A DNA stretch of 64,000 bases from Arachnopeziza araneosa (lineage: Eukaryota; Ascomycota; Leotiomycetes; Helotiales; Arachnopezizaceae): NCBI GenBank assembly GCA_003988855.1, contig QYAI01000163.1, positions 1 through 64,000 of the forward strand, written 5' to 3'. Positions 22,328 to 34,558 of this stretch are shown here, one piece after another. The notes beneath the pieces were generated by a model. The model worked only from the letters and a program-made list of their open reading frames with translations. It searched no databases and was not told the origin of the DNA. How positions within the stretch are numbered: the first letter of the stretch is position 1; each line of letters begins with the position of its first letter. A program made the translations under genes and the position numbers.

Positions 22328-25300
22328 TCACTTCATCGTCTTCAAGAAGCCTTCCAGATCAAAACTCTCCTCGTACTCTCTGCCATCCCACAACTCGCCA
22401 ATCTCATCCAACCAACCCTTCTTCCCTTTCTCCCGAACCTCGCCGGTAGCATCTACCATATCCTCTTCTCTCTCGTCTTTATCGCCCCCACTGAGACTAG
22501 GCATTTCTGCCCCTTCACCCAGATTAAAGAGATCCAGGATCTGATCTGTTTCCATTGTACCCAATCCTGCATTTTGTTGATTGACAACCGTGGAGGCGAC
22601 ATCGATCTTGAAGCGTTGAAGACCGAGAATCTTTTCCTCGACTGTACCCCGTGTGACGATGCGGTAGACATTGACGACTTTCTTTTGGCCGATTCGGTGA
22701 GCGCGGTCCATGGCTTGGAGATCTTTTTGGGGATTCCAATCGTGTTCGACGAAGATGACTGTGTCCGCGCTGTTGTGTGTTAGTATGTAGAGGATGAGGA
22801 AAGATGGACAGTGAAAAACTATGAATGACTCACCCCGTAAGATTCAGGCCCAAACCACCCACGCTCGTCGTCAACAATAGCACATCGTAACTTGGATCTC
22901 CATTGAATCGATTGACAATCTCCTGTCTCTTGCCCGCTTCTACACTTCCATCCATACGTAGATACTGCATCCCTGGGAAACTAGCCTTCAAATGCGCCTG
23001 TACCAAGTCAAGCATCTCCTTCATCTGGCAGAAGATGAGAGCTCGATGGGGAGAAACAAAGTTTGTTTCAGTGGTAATCTCTTGCTCACCAGATGCTGAA
23101 GGGAGAACGCCAATACCGCAGTCGACAAGAAGGTCGCGCAGTGCTGTGAGCTTGGGGGCGTGAACAGTGTCGGTAAGGGAGGTGCCGGATTTGGCAAGAA
23201 GGGCTTGAGTCGCCTCGTACGCTTTGTGGCCAGGTTTCATGACCAGACTTGGAGAGTTGCAGAGTTTACGCATGTACTGCAGAGCTTGGAAGATGTGTTG
23301 TTTTGCTTCCTTGTCACCCTGACCTGCTTTCTCAACGAGGGTCTTGCCTTCTTTTTTGGTGAAGTCTTCAAAGAGTTTCTTCTGGAGATCTGAGAGATCG
23401 CAGTAGTAGTTTTGGAGGATCTTAGGTGGGAGATCGTCAAGAACTTCTTCTTTGAGACGTCGGAGGAGGAAGGGAAGGACTTGTTTATGAAGGGCTTCAA
23501 TTGCGAGAGCGCCGGCTTCCTGTTCTTTGGAGGAGGATTTTGAGAATCGGGAGAGGGCGATGGGTTTGGCAAAGCGGTCAAGGAAGACTTTTTCAGTGCC
23601 GAGGAAACCTGGCATGAGGAAGTCGAAGAGGGACCATAATTCAAGAACGTTATTTTGAATCGGCGTGCCGGAAAGAATGAGTCGGTGGTTGGATAATAAG
23701 CGTTTGACGGCCATCGTTACTTTTGCTCTTGGATTTTTGATCAGATGGCCCTCATCAAGGACGAGGTAATTCCACGAGAACGGTGTCAGGACCTCGGCAT
23801 CATTGCGACAAATGTCGTATGACGTGATGACAATGTCTGTCTGACCTAATTGCGAACGCAAACGGCCACGATCAAGTGGAGGACCAACGTAAGCGAGGCA
23901 AGAGAGGAACGGAGCATAGGTATTGATTTCTTGTTGCCAATGTCCTGATAATGTAGGAGGGCAGACGATCAATGAAGGCAATCTGCGAACATCTGGAGCT
24001 TGTGTTTTCTTAAACTCTTCAGCGCGGATATGGTGATCGGAAGCAACGATACAAAGAGTCTGTAACGTCTTTCCAAGACCCATATCATCGCAGAGAATAC
24101 CATGGAGATGATATTTGTTGAGAAAGTTGAGCCAGTTTACGCCTTCCTGTTGATACGATCGTAATTCGGCCTTAATTGCAACAGGAATGGTGAAAGGTTC
24201 GACTTTATGTGGATCGAGTAATTGAGCAATGAATGTTCGTTCACGATCGCGACCTTTCAATAGCTCTTCTGATAGACCTGGAGGATCAGGAATACCTGCT
24301 TCAAGAGGCACAAGTTTAACGAGTGTGGCGAAGGTGGTGGTTGCAATGAGTCGGACATCATTATCTGAATCAGACATGCGACCTAGAACCGGCACAATGA
24401 GGAAGATAACATATGGCAGGATTCCATCTCCCATGACGTGGATAAGATGGTAGACTGCTTCGATGGCACCTTGACGGAAGTTGAGATCGATCGGGTTACT
24501 GATGGAAGGTAGGACTTTCTCGACGAGAGTGGTCATGCCTTCGACTGTGATAACACTGCACGCCGTGGCCAAACACTTCGCAGCCATATATCTGAAGACT
24601 GAAAGTTCCGAGTGCAGCGCCTTGATAACCAGAGGTAGGAGGCTGATAACAAAGGGGTGTAGCGCCTTATCCAAGGTAGGTGTCAAGGCTCGGAGAACAG
24701 ACATGCCATCAATGGCAGCCTGTCCCTTTTGTTGTTCAGGATCCTTAGCATCAGCTGGTAGGTCGCCGGAGAAAGCAAAGTTCAGTGCACCTTCAATGAT
24801 GCTCTTCAACGTTGGCACTTTCTCCAAGAGGTTTGGACCGAAGATGCTTGAAAGATGTTCCAAAGCTTCCTTGGCACCTCTTCGTACAATCCTCGCTTCC
24901 TTTGCTTCTCTCGCAAACTTGGCAGCATCGGGGTGATCTCGTCGATCCTCTTCTTTCCTAAGAGATAAGATGTTACTTGTGAAGACAGCATTTGGTCCGA
25001 ATTCAGGAGTTTCCGAAGTATCGATACAACTGAACTTGGCAAGGTTGCTCACAACCTTCTGTGCAGGTCCACTTCTTCCACCGACTGCAAAGAGTTCAAC
25101 GAGTCGGGCAACTGAGTGAGCAGAGCGTTGCTGTAATTCGATATTCTCTTCCTTCTTGACACTGTCCATCATGCCCTTGATGATATGTGTAGGCTTCTTC
25201 GGTGAGACCTTCATAGCTACCAAGGCGCTTGCAGCAGCCGCTTTAATCCGAATGTCACGTTGATCTTTGAGAGACTTGGCGTTGTCGATTACCTCCACAA

Positions 25301-28300
25301 CACTTTCTCGGGCAGCGCCCAGTGCTTCGGTAGCAATCAAGCGTTGAGCTGCCGGCATTGCTTTCTTTAATCTTTCGAAATCTTCGGTGACACACTTCTC
25401 GGCCGTTTGAATGGAGAAAGCATCTGGTCCGGCTTCCGCTTCGCCCTGAACAACCACAGCCAGGATTGGTAAGCGGCCCTGAGAGACCTTGCCAACATCT
25501 CGGAATGTGTTGAGAAGCTGCGTACATTGAGCACGAACAAGTTGGGTGTAGCTGACAAGATCACGATAGTGGATTGGCCGGTCATTCTCGATGATCTTTT
25601 GGAGAGGGTCGACAAATCTTACAGGTTGGTCCTTTGAGACACAATTCTTGGCGTATTCATCGATGATCAATGTAGCCGTGAGTTGAGTTGATGCGAAAGC
25701 AGACGAAAGAGCCGGGACAATGCTAGCGTCATATGCTTCCAAGGTGCTGGTAGGCACGAGTGACATGAGCAGACCCATTGCGCGAGCAGCAGAAACTCGT
25801 GATCTAATCAAGACCTCCATGCCCACCAGATCAACGTCACCTTGCATCATGTGACCGTCTACATCGTGGGAAGAAGTGGTCGGAACAGGCTCGACATTTT
25901 TGGTAGATTTCCGTCTTTGTTTCTTCGGTGGTGGCTCCGAAACTGCAGGCGAAATCTGTCGGCTGTTGGGCGCTACGAATCCGCTGGGCATGGAATATGT
26001 GCTGCCCGATGGTTTTTGGAAGAGTGTCGCGTTCATAGGTAGAGGATGTCTCGAGACACCGATAGGATGTAATGATAATTGCATGAGAGGATCGACATGC
26101 ACTGAGAACTGTTCCGCCAAGTCTTCGGGATTTTGGGCCAAGTACTTGACCAGAGCAGCCCATACCTGCAGAGACAAGTTGAGTGTATCTGGGTTTCGCT
26201 CCACCAAGATATTCTGAAAGATCAGTCGTAAAATCTTGCCATTCAACCAATCCCGCGTACCGTCTCCCTCGATGCTGACAAAGGTGAGCAGAGCGCGCAG
26301 TACTGCAGATCTCACCGATGTGATGGTATGTCTTAAGAATGGGTACAATCTTGGCACCAGATTTCCAAAGCTCTGTTCGGAATCTCGAGCAGCATTCTTC
26401 TTCATGGCTTCTAGCACCTCGGGGAAGCTGCATAACTTTGCCAACAGATCCATGATCTGTCCTGTACTGGCACTCAGATCATCACCGAGATTCGATAAGC
26501 ACTCCCAAACAATGTTGATGAGGCCATCGAGCGCTTCCGGACGAAGGTTGACAAATTCTTTCGCGATAGGAATGAGGGTTGCGGCACTGACGGAGCGGAC
26601 ATCGTCGTCACAGTCCCCAAGCCCTTTCATTACTGCTCGAATCACACCATCAATCAGATCGCCGTCTTTGAGGAGGAGATCGTTTCGGACGGCTACCAGA
26701 TACCGAAGTCCAATCATGCCGCCGTGACATATCGCCCATCCCGGCTTGTCATATTGAAGATCTTCTTGCATCACCATCCGGTAGAGAATGCGGTGAACGG
26801 AGTACACTGTAGATGATGGGAGATGAATGAGCAAGGCTCCTAAGGTTTGTCCAACCGTCTCTCGAATTGGTGCTACAACCGTATCGGACACGTAATCACC
26901 AAACCGATCGAGCATAAAGACACAACATAATCGACAGGCTAAGTCATCTAGGAATCGACGATTTAAGAGATCATTCTCAGCTCGCGTCTTGTCCTTTGTC
27001 CGTCCGGCTCCGGCACCGTGAACTCTGATAATCTCCCTCAAACCCATCGCAGCACCATGTCTCGTCTCCCATTGCGGATCGAAGAGATCGACCATGAGAA
27101 AATCACACAGTCGTTCAAACGGCCACTCTCCTCCATTAATCTCTTCATCCGCCTGAAGCTCCGACTTGATGGGCAGCACTGGACCCTTGAACTCGGATAC
27201 AATCTTGGTATCTTCATCAACATCCGCACTCCGCTCCATCGAAAAGTAATCATTTACGCCATTCGGATTATCATCCACAATGTCCGACATGGTGGTGTCG
27301 GCCCCGAGTTGAGTTTCTGCCCCTATCGTACTTGACCTCCGGATTGATAAATCTACTAAACGGTTCTTGCTACCTGCATTCTGGGCTTCTCTCTTCCGTT
27401 TTCGCTTGAGCTGGTTGAGTTGCCGTGCGCTGAGCCCGACTTCATCCGCTGGTGTAGGTGGTAGGGGTGCATTTCCGTTCTGGCTGACTTGAGAACTGGG
27501 CATAGGAGCTGATGCGCCGTTTTTGGTGACTGGTATCTCAATCTCCATCTCCTCTTCGAGATACTCTCCTAGTAGACCCAGCCGACCCGGAAGCGTCTTC
27601 TTCTGATGAGCCAAGCGCTGCGCCGGATCTAAATGCGCCAGAGCATAATCAAACTCTCGACCGCCACCTCTCAACAGCTCCTTGCCATATCTCAAGATGC
27701 TCACCAGATCAAGCGTCTCCAAACTCAGCTGGCCATCAGCTAGCGGCGTGGGAACCTCGGGTTCTTCTTTCTTGATGAATCCATTGGCCTCCTTCTTGGG
27801 CTCTCCGATATTGGGATCGTATTTTTCCGCATTGTCAACAATGCCACCTAATGCTTTAGCGGCTGCGATGCGTGTATCCCACGTCTTGTGTCTGAGGTAG
27901 GGGACGACACGCGTCAAGAGATTGAACAGCTCTTCGGGATGAGCTTTCTGAACATCAGCCAGTTGTTGAGCGGCAGTATTTCGAATCAGCTGCGTGCTTC
28001 CCGTCTCGAGTAGGCTATGGTGGGTATCAGTATCAGGGGTGGGTGGGAGGGGGGAGGGAGAAGGAGAAGGAGGAGAGGAAGAGAAAGTGAAGGAGAAGAA
28101 GAAGAAGAGAAGAGAAGGTGGAGAAGAAGAAGAAGAGAAGAGAAGGTGAAGAAGAAGAAGAAGAAGAGAAGAGAAGGCGAAGAAGAAGAAAAGGTGAAGG
28201 AGAACACACGTGACGAGCCGATCGAGTCTGCACGTGATGAAGCATTAGCGTCTTTTCCGTTGGGGGTTTGGGGCGGTCAGCACGGGGGCGCACGTACCTT

Positions 28301-28308
28301 GAGGCCAT
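22328..28308 (-). CDS. MOT1: TBP-associated Snf2-family ATPase MOT1 (BTAF1)
   Basis: MOT1 uses ATP to strip TATA-binding protein from DNA and redistribute it among promoters. Exons 28308-28298 (11 nt), 28227-28210 (18 nt), 28014-22834 and 22769-22328 sum to 5652 nt, or 1883 aa. The two tiny exons supply MASRLDRLVT, which joins LLETGSTQLIRNTAAQQLAD, the conserved MOT1 N-terminus. HEAT repeats fill roughly residues 1-1250. The ATPase has DDMGLGKT (near 1318), LDEGHLIKN (near 1426), LSGTPIQNN, and the second lobe ending DRAHRIGQKK. Splicing of the last intron (GTGAGT, CATACTAACA branch, CAACAG) completes LGLNLTGADTVIFVEHDWNP. The 195-nt intron 2 is filled by a purine microsatellite. It is an essential general transcription gene, and nothing suggests damage. 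Confidence 0.95.
28049..28205. repeat. GAA/GGA microsatellite inside MOT1 intron 2
   Basis: About 150 bp of nearly pure purine on the plus strand (GAAGAA, GGAGAA, AGAGAAGGTG units), so the MOT1 pre-mRNA carries a long pyrimidine tract between the 18-nt exon and the third exon. Within it a roughly 38-bp block (AGAAGAAGAAGAGAAGAGAAG plus GTG) recurs. Local ORFs are repeat artefacts. Confidence 0.88.
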
Positions 28309-28464
28309 CTTCAATCAAGGGCGCGTCAACATTATCTGGAGGGTGAATGTCGGTCGGACGATGAAAGCGCCATCAATCATGTATGCGGCCGCCGCCTGAT
28401 TATTTACGCGCTTGAGGTCAGTGATTGGACGAGTTTGTTTTTCTTTCGTTTGGTTGTGATGATA

Positions 28465-28508
<44 letters not shown>
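28465..28508. repeat. GAGCAG hexamer repeat, about seven copies
   Basis: Perfect tandem GAGCAG/GGAGCA units on the plus strand, in the MOT1-side promoter spacer. Confidence 0.9.
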
Positions 28509-28627
28509 AGGAAGGAGCAGGATCAGTTGGGTTCAGCCTCGCGCTGGTGGGTTGTGTGGGCGACGGGTAACGAATTAATTATTTGGGTGGTGGTGGTTGC
28601 GCTTGGTGGATAGGGGGGTCTTGGTTC

Positions 28628-28679
28628 TTTTTTTTTTTCCTCGTGCGGTGCGGTGCGGTGCGGTGCTGTGCTGTGCTGT
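28628..28679. repeat. Poly-T run followed by GGTGC pentamer repeat
   Basis: A T-run at 28628-28638 is followed by GTGCG repeated four times, turning into GTGCT repeated three times to 28679. The units change by one base halfway along. Confidence 0.85.
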
Positions 28680-28803
28680 CACACGCCGTGCACGTCGGTC
28701 ACTCTTGGGGCGATCCAAGTCTCTTTATTATAGTCGGGGGCTCCTGAGAATTGACTCGCTAATCACTAGCGTCCCCGATCCCTGTCGGCTATTGCCTCAC
28801 TAA

Positions 28804-28838
28804 AGGAGATCATGATGAAGGAGATCATGATGAAGGAG
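28804..28838. repeat. 15-bp tandem repeat, 2.3 copies
   Basis: AGGAGATCATGATGA is directly repeated and then partly repeated again. GATCATGATG also has partial dyad symmetry. Confidence 0.75.
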
Positions 28839-29353
28839 CACGACAACGGCAGCCACACACTTTATAGCACAACTTCAGCTGTCTGATTCCTACGCGCAGA
28901 CGCCGTGGCATATGGACGACATGCACTGGGAAGGATGCGCCACCGCGAGCGTCCTGGATATCTGCCCTCTGCTCAAACCTGAACGATGCGCACAGCAAAC
29001 GACACCTGTTGGAGATCCTTGCCCAATAGAAAACCAGCCCTGCCTCTCTGAGTGCAAACCCAGACGCGGTACAAGGCTGGTGGAGCCCCCGGAATGCTTC
29101 AAAGGGTGCCGGCAGTTCAGACGCCCAAGAGCTCAGCATCCTCTGCTCATTGGGGCTGGCGACTGCAGGCTCCGGTCGTCGAGCATGCTCCCAGGCAACC
29201 TGAACACAATGACTCGGACATGACATGGCAGCGCGCCCACGTGATGATGCACGTCGCCTTCTCGTCGCGCGGCCTGGCTCCAGATATCGGATTCGAAAAC
29301 CCCATCCTGACCTCAATGGAAGCCTCCAGATAGGCCGTCGAGACAAGGCTGAT

Positions 29354-29430
29354 GTGGCTGTTGCATTCTCGTCTCGATGATTGGGCTGTGGCTGTTGCAT
29401 TCTCGTCTCGATGATTGGGCTGTGGCTGAT
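29354..29430. repeat. 34-bp tandem repeat, 2.2 copies
   Basis: The unit beginning TGGCTGTTGCATTCTCGTCT and ending GATTGGGCTG occurs twice perfectly, followed by a partial third copy (TGGCTGATTGG). Confidence 0.85.
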
Positions 29431-29531
29431 TGGTCATGGTGGTGGTGTGATGAAAATAGACTAGAGTGCTGGTGAGAGGAAGAGAGAAGAGACTTGTGAT
29501 GGAGGGAGAGGGAATAGTACTTGTAGGAGAG

Positions 29532-29533
<2 letters not shown>

Positions 29534-29573
<40 letters not shown>
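29534..29573. repeat. (GA)n dinucleotide microsatellite, about 20 units
   Basis: A perfect AG/GA run in the upstream region of the kinase gene, followed by CCTACC/CTACCT-rich sequence. Confidence 0.92.
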
Positions 29574-29575
<2 letters not shown>

Positions 29576-29953
29576 ATAGGCACAGCAAGTACAATAGTGC
29601 CTAGTACCAACCTACCGACCTACCTACTTAGAGTCTACCTCCCTATGTATCCACCTAGAGAAAAGGTGTCAACAGGACAGACGCTCGGAAAAGCAGCCTA
29701 GACTCAGCCCGCCCTTGCCTGATCTGCTCTAGCCCTGACTCGGAAAATAGTTCGCCCGCCACCCGTAGCCCTGCATGATGATGGCTGTTCTAGCTCCCCA
29801 TCTCAATCCAAAACACTTCCTTCGCAACAACTGACTCCTGTCAAACATCTCCAGAGCCTCACCTCCTCCATCTTCCGTTGGCCTCCTGCCTACTCCAATG
29901 CGGTGACGAGAACATCTCTTCCCCAGCCCCGTTTGCCGCCAAGCCTGAGCCGA

Positions 29954-32900
29954 ATGGCTTCCTACAACCACCCCTCACTCCCCTCTACCGCTCCTCGACC
30001 TGCCTTCAACACGCCAATCGTCATGGCAGACCCCTCTGCTCCTGCCGGCACCTTTGCGCCAGGCACGAAGATCCAGGTTGGTTCGCAGAAAGTGATCATT
30101 CAAAAATACTTCTCCGAGGGTGGTTTCGCCCACGTCTATCTCGTCAAGATGCCCAAGCCGATCGACGGCACCGACATCGCAGTGCTGAAGCGTGTCGCAG
30201 TGCCCGATAAAGAACATCTAGCCAACATGCGAACAGAGGTAGAGACGATGAAGAAGCTCAAGGGACACCGACCAATCGTGACGTACTACGACTCCCACGC
30301 AAGCCAGTTGAAGGGTGGTGGATATGAAGTCTTCCTGCTGATGGAGTTTTGTAACGGCGGGGGACTGATTGATTTCATGAATACACGATTGCAGAACCGA
30401 TTGACGGAGCCGGAAATCCTCAAGATATTCTCAGACGTGGCTGAAGGCGTAGCGTGTATGCATTATCTCAAACCCCCGCTATTACATCGAGATCTCAAGG
30501 TCGAGAACGTCTTGATTACGAGCAAGGGAAGCGCGAGGAGATTCAAGCTCTGCGATTTTGGGAGTACAGCTCCACCTCGGCCAGCGGCCACGACAGCTGC
30601 CGAGTGCAGGTTGATCGAGGACGATGTGCAGAAACATACCACCTTACAATATCGGAGTCCCGAGATGATTGATGTGTATCGGAAACTTCCCATTGACGAG
30701 AAGTCGGATATTTGGGCGCTCGGCGTACTCTTGTACAAGCTCTGCTATTATACCACTCCTTTTGAAGCTCAAGGACAGCTGGCTATCCTGAATGCGAGCT
30801 TCAAATTCCCTGGATATCCTGTCTTCTCGGATAATTTGAAAAAGCTTATAGGTGCGTGGACGGTACGCTGAGGAATAGTTTCTGACTTCTATAGCCTCCA
30901 TGCTGAAAGAGAACCCCAAATCTCGACCAAACATCTATCAGGTTTTGCGGGAAGCGTGCTTAATGCAAGGGATTGAGGTCCCCATCAAAGATGTAGGTGT
31001 ACAGCCAACCTTCAGAAAGCAAAAGCTCACGACCACAGATATATGCTGGAAGGACACAGTCGGAGTCACGAAGAAATCAACAGCTGCCAGACCCAACCGC
31101 ACATGTCGCATCGCCACCCGTCCTAGGAGCCGTGTACTCTCCCCCTGCCGCCCAACAGACCGTCATACCAGATGTTGTCCCGATGCGAAGAGGCAGACCA
31201 ACCGCAGGCTCTCAACAACATGTTGCAAAACCGAGTCCATCTCCTATGCGCGGGACGACAAGCGACCCATTTGCAGCCCTGGATTCGAACTCACCACCAA
31301 CTATAGACGACATCTCAAACAGGTTCCCCAGTCTGGATCAATTTTCTCTCCTTCACGATGGTGGAAAATTCGACTTTGAAAAGGCTTCACCAACTAAGCC
31401 TACTGCTCCCAAGGACCTTGGTCAACGGGTCGCTGAGAAGTTGGCTGATGACGCCTTCGCATCCATCCAGGTCAAGAATCCAACGACTACCATGAATCCA
31501 TCCTCAACATCGGTATCTCGTGCTCAGAAGATAATATCCAGTAACCCAGAATTGCAGGCGGCTGCAGCACCAAGCCTCGTCTATCAGCCAACTCCAACTA
31601 GACCAACCACCAGCTCCTACGTCTCCCAAGGAACCATGACCACACCTACGCCACCCCCAGGCACAGGAAGTGCGCCTGTGAAATACGCACCCGCCTCTCG
31701 CTTTCCATCATCCGATCACCACCGTTCCACTTCTCTACCTCGCAATCAACCAACCACACACGTAGAGCCAGCGTCTCAAAATCTATCAATCCCACGTAAT
31801 TCGTCATTCAACCCAAGACCTGCTCATCAAAGACAGACATCACTATCCTCCCGGCCATCGCTTGAAAGTGGAAGACCTACAGCAAGTGATCTCGAGCCCG
31901 TGACGCGTACCAAATCGTCAAATTCCAAACCTCGGCCAGTGAGTACATATCTCGAATCAAACATAGATTTTCTGCGCGAGAAGGAGGTTGCTTCCCGCTC
32001 ACCAAGGATTCCCTATACCAAACCAGATACTACAACAGATCCAGACTCTTCAGATGATGATCTGCCACTAGATCCAAACTCCAGCATCGATTTTCTAAGA
32101 GAAGCTGAAGCTGCCAAGAAAGCGGAACGGAGAAGGAGTTCTGGGGCTGGGTCAAAAGGGAAACGGTCCAGCCTACCATCCATGACCTTGGCTGGGACAA
32201 AAACACTACTCGCTGGAAAATTTGGCGATGCTTTTAAACGCTTTGAGAACAACGTCCCGCCTGGGCCACGAACTCCAAGCCCACTCAACGATATGGAGCG
32301 CGAAAGGCGAGACCTGACTCCGATCGCTGGATCTGAAGCTACCGATGGCAGAAGTGATGACGGCTATCGAGAGGAGGCAGATCTACCTCCCGAACAACGC
32401 CGAGAGCTTGAGAGGAGAAGGTTATCAATAGAAGAGAAGCGTGTCGCGGACGCAGCAGCCGAATACCGTAAACGGCTAGCAGACAAAGGACCAGCAGCAC
32501 CCCGCTCTATAGGAGGAGTTACAAAAGCTGCAAGTATCCAGAACAAAGTCAAATCGCTACTCGATGAAAACCAAGGACATCCTGCAGTCAAGAAAACTGC
32601 TGAGGGTTATGGGAGATTCACAGACCAACCTCAATCTGCATCTACAAATCCATACGATGGAAACGCACCCATGGCAGTCAAACCGCCCATCATCGTCCGC
32701 AAGCCAATCCAACCCCCTTCTGCAAACCCTATGCCAATACACTCTCACTCTGTCCCCCTCCCGCAACCTCAATCCGATCTCGGCTATTCCAAAACCCGCC
32801 TCCAACCACAATCCCAATCGCAACTGCCCATCTCCGCCCCTGCTCTCGTGTCCAAAACGGGCGGTCCCAGACCTAGCGCTCCTCCAAAACCAATGCACCT

Positions 32901-33180
32901 GAATAATATCTCTACCGGTGGTGCGAACCCAAATAAATCACTACCTCCGAGACCGGGTATGGTACTCGAAGCGAAACTGGGCCCGGGAGGGGAGAGAGTG
33001 GGATTAGATATGAGCGAAGCTCAAAAAGAAGATTATATCCAGGATTTTTCAAAGAGGTTCCCTAGTCTGAGTGGAATCGAGATGGTGGAGAGAGAGATTG
33101 GTGTTGCTGGCTCTGGAACCGACGTGGGTTTGGGGAGTGGGGGCGTGATGAAGGGAGGGTTGAGGAGTAAGGATATCTAA
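29954..33180 (+). CDS. Ark1/Prk1-type (NAK family) Ser/Thr protein kinase
   Basis: Three exons, 29954-30851, 30895-30992 and 31039-33180, give 1045 aa; introns of 43 and 46 nt. Exon 3 resumes IYAGRTQSESRRNQQL straight after EVPIKD, as in relatives. The kinase domain occupies about residues 45-330: glycine loop SEGGFAHVYLV, VAIK-like Lys in AVLKRV (near 78), catalytic LLHRDLKVENVL (near 178), CDFGS (near 200), TLQYRSPEM (near 235). All catalytic residues are present. The long tail is Pro/Ser-rich with two IDFLRE repeats (near 638 and 679), two RFPSL motifs (near 426 and 1000) and SLPPRP-like SH3 ligand sequence. Yeast Ark1/Prk1 phosphorylate Pan1-type coat proteins to end actin assembly at endocytic sites; a cortical-actin role here is inferred. 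The ATG at 29954 is the first usable one. Confidence 0.92.
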
Positions 33181-34558
33181 ATGAATTGAATGCATGACAG
33201 GAGTGGCATCTAGAGTAGTAAATGTAGATGCTAGATACAATGGATGATGTCCGTTTGAAGACAAAGTTAAGATGAAGTTACATAACAAACCAGTAATGAT
33301 TTTGATTGTGATCCTTGGAGAATCGAGGGGGGTGGGATAAGAGGAAGGGTCATTGTTAGCTAACCATGCTAGAATGCCCTCTCGGACTACGCGAGTATGA
33401 ATCCGGCAAATGGAGTTCTTTATGTACATCAACATCGGATTGAAGTAGATTTTCCCGTCTCCCGCAAGAAAATTTGTTGGAATCGGGAGGTTCCTGCACT
33501 AGCATAAGCGTCACTCGTCACTCGTGTCTCGTCGTGTCTTGCCCAGTCCTGCACGGGACTTGAGATGTACAAGGTGTTCTGGATAGGTATGAGGTGTAGA
33601 TGGGGTATTGATGAATCTTCTCGGATGGGGTGGGTGGTGTGCGGACTCGAGATGGGCGCATGGTTCTTGCACCGAATTAGGTTCGGCTGACTAACGGGGT
33701 TGTGAGAGCCGTATGTGTGCAGAACGGCGTCGACAGGTTCGGAGCCGTACCGCCTGAAGATGTTCATGAGGCGGAGAACGAAAAAGTCGTCTTGAAAAGA
33801 AAAAAAGCCCCTGTTGGTTTGACTTATTCTGCTGATTTTTTTTTAAAAAAATTATAAAAATTAAAAATTACAAGAGCGATGAATGTGATGCGATTAAATC
33901 AGGAGTTACGACTCAGGCTTTGTTGTCTTGAAAAAAGCTTCCTCGTTTCTTGATCTTCTTACCTACAAAGATTCTTTATCATCTATCATCCTCTTCAAAT
34001 GGGACCTATAAAAGAACACTGGGACGTGGTTCAGCGTCTCCCTGCGATCGCCCGTCTTTGATCTTGATATCCAAACTAGCAAAGCGCATGTTGCGGATGT
34101 GGAAAATGAGCTGGTTTGCTTTTGGTTTCTCTTTTCGAGCTGGCACTACTACTTCAGACTGAGCCCAGGGTGAGCGTCCCTAATTAGAGCCTGAGTGGAA
34201 ACTTGGTATTTTGAATTGTATCTTACTTCATTACATATATAAGTTGAAGGCGTTTTACAGCAGGTTATTAACTTTAATTATAAGGGGTGATGCCGGCATA
34301 AAGAGACTCGTAAACAATGACTCTTTATTTTAAGAAAGTCAAGCTACCGAATAAAGAAGCCTAAGTTTACGGTTGTATGCTTGTTCGAACAAGAGCATGC
34401 CGAATAATGCTATGCGTAATCGTTGTCCCTTGGTCATAATCATATGACGGCATCACACGTTCTCCGCTTTCGTCACTGGTGCACGCTGGCCTTAGACTAA
34501 GAAGTACTAAGCTTAAGATTCTATCTAGGTTGAACTTTCTTCTCCATTCAATGTGCCA
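33181..34558. other. Spacer after the kinase, with AT-rich tract
   Basis: No gene recognised. An A/T tract (T-run, A-run, repeated ATTAAAAA) lies at 33834-33872. The minus-strand frames at 33049-33767 are opposite the kinase 3' end and look non-coding. Confidence 0.5.

Larger units (their letters stand above)
28309..29953. other. Repeat-rich divergent promoter spacer between MOT1 and the kinase
   Basis: Both flanking genes are transcribed away from this 1.6-kb spacer. It holds five simple repeats (separate entries). The 191-residue minus-strand frame at 28825-29400 and the overlapping plus-strand frames have no recognisable motif and pass through the repeats; they are not annotated. Confidence 0.55.

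Noticed and set aside
24229..24936. Plus-strand frames within MOT1
   Set aside because: They are shadows opposite the HEAT-repeat and ATPase coding sequence.
28017..28346. Poly-Arg/Glu and poly-Ser/Leu frames at the MOT1 5' end
   Set aside because: They are translations of the purine microsatellite inside intron 2.
28825..29400. 191-codon minus-strand frame between MOT1 and the kinase
   Set aside because: It crosses the 34-bp and 15-bp repeats, overlaps open frames on the other strand and has no recognisable domain.
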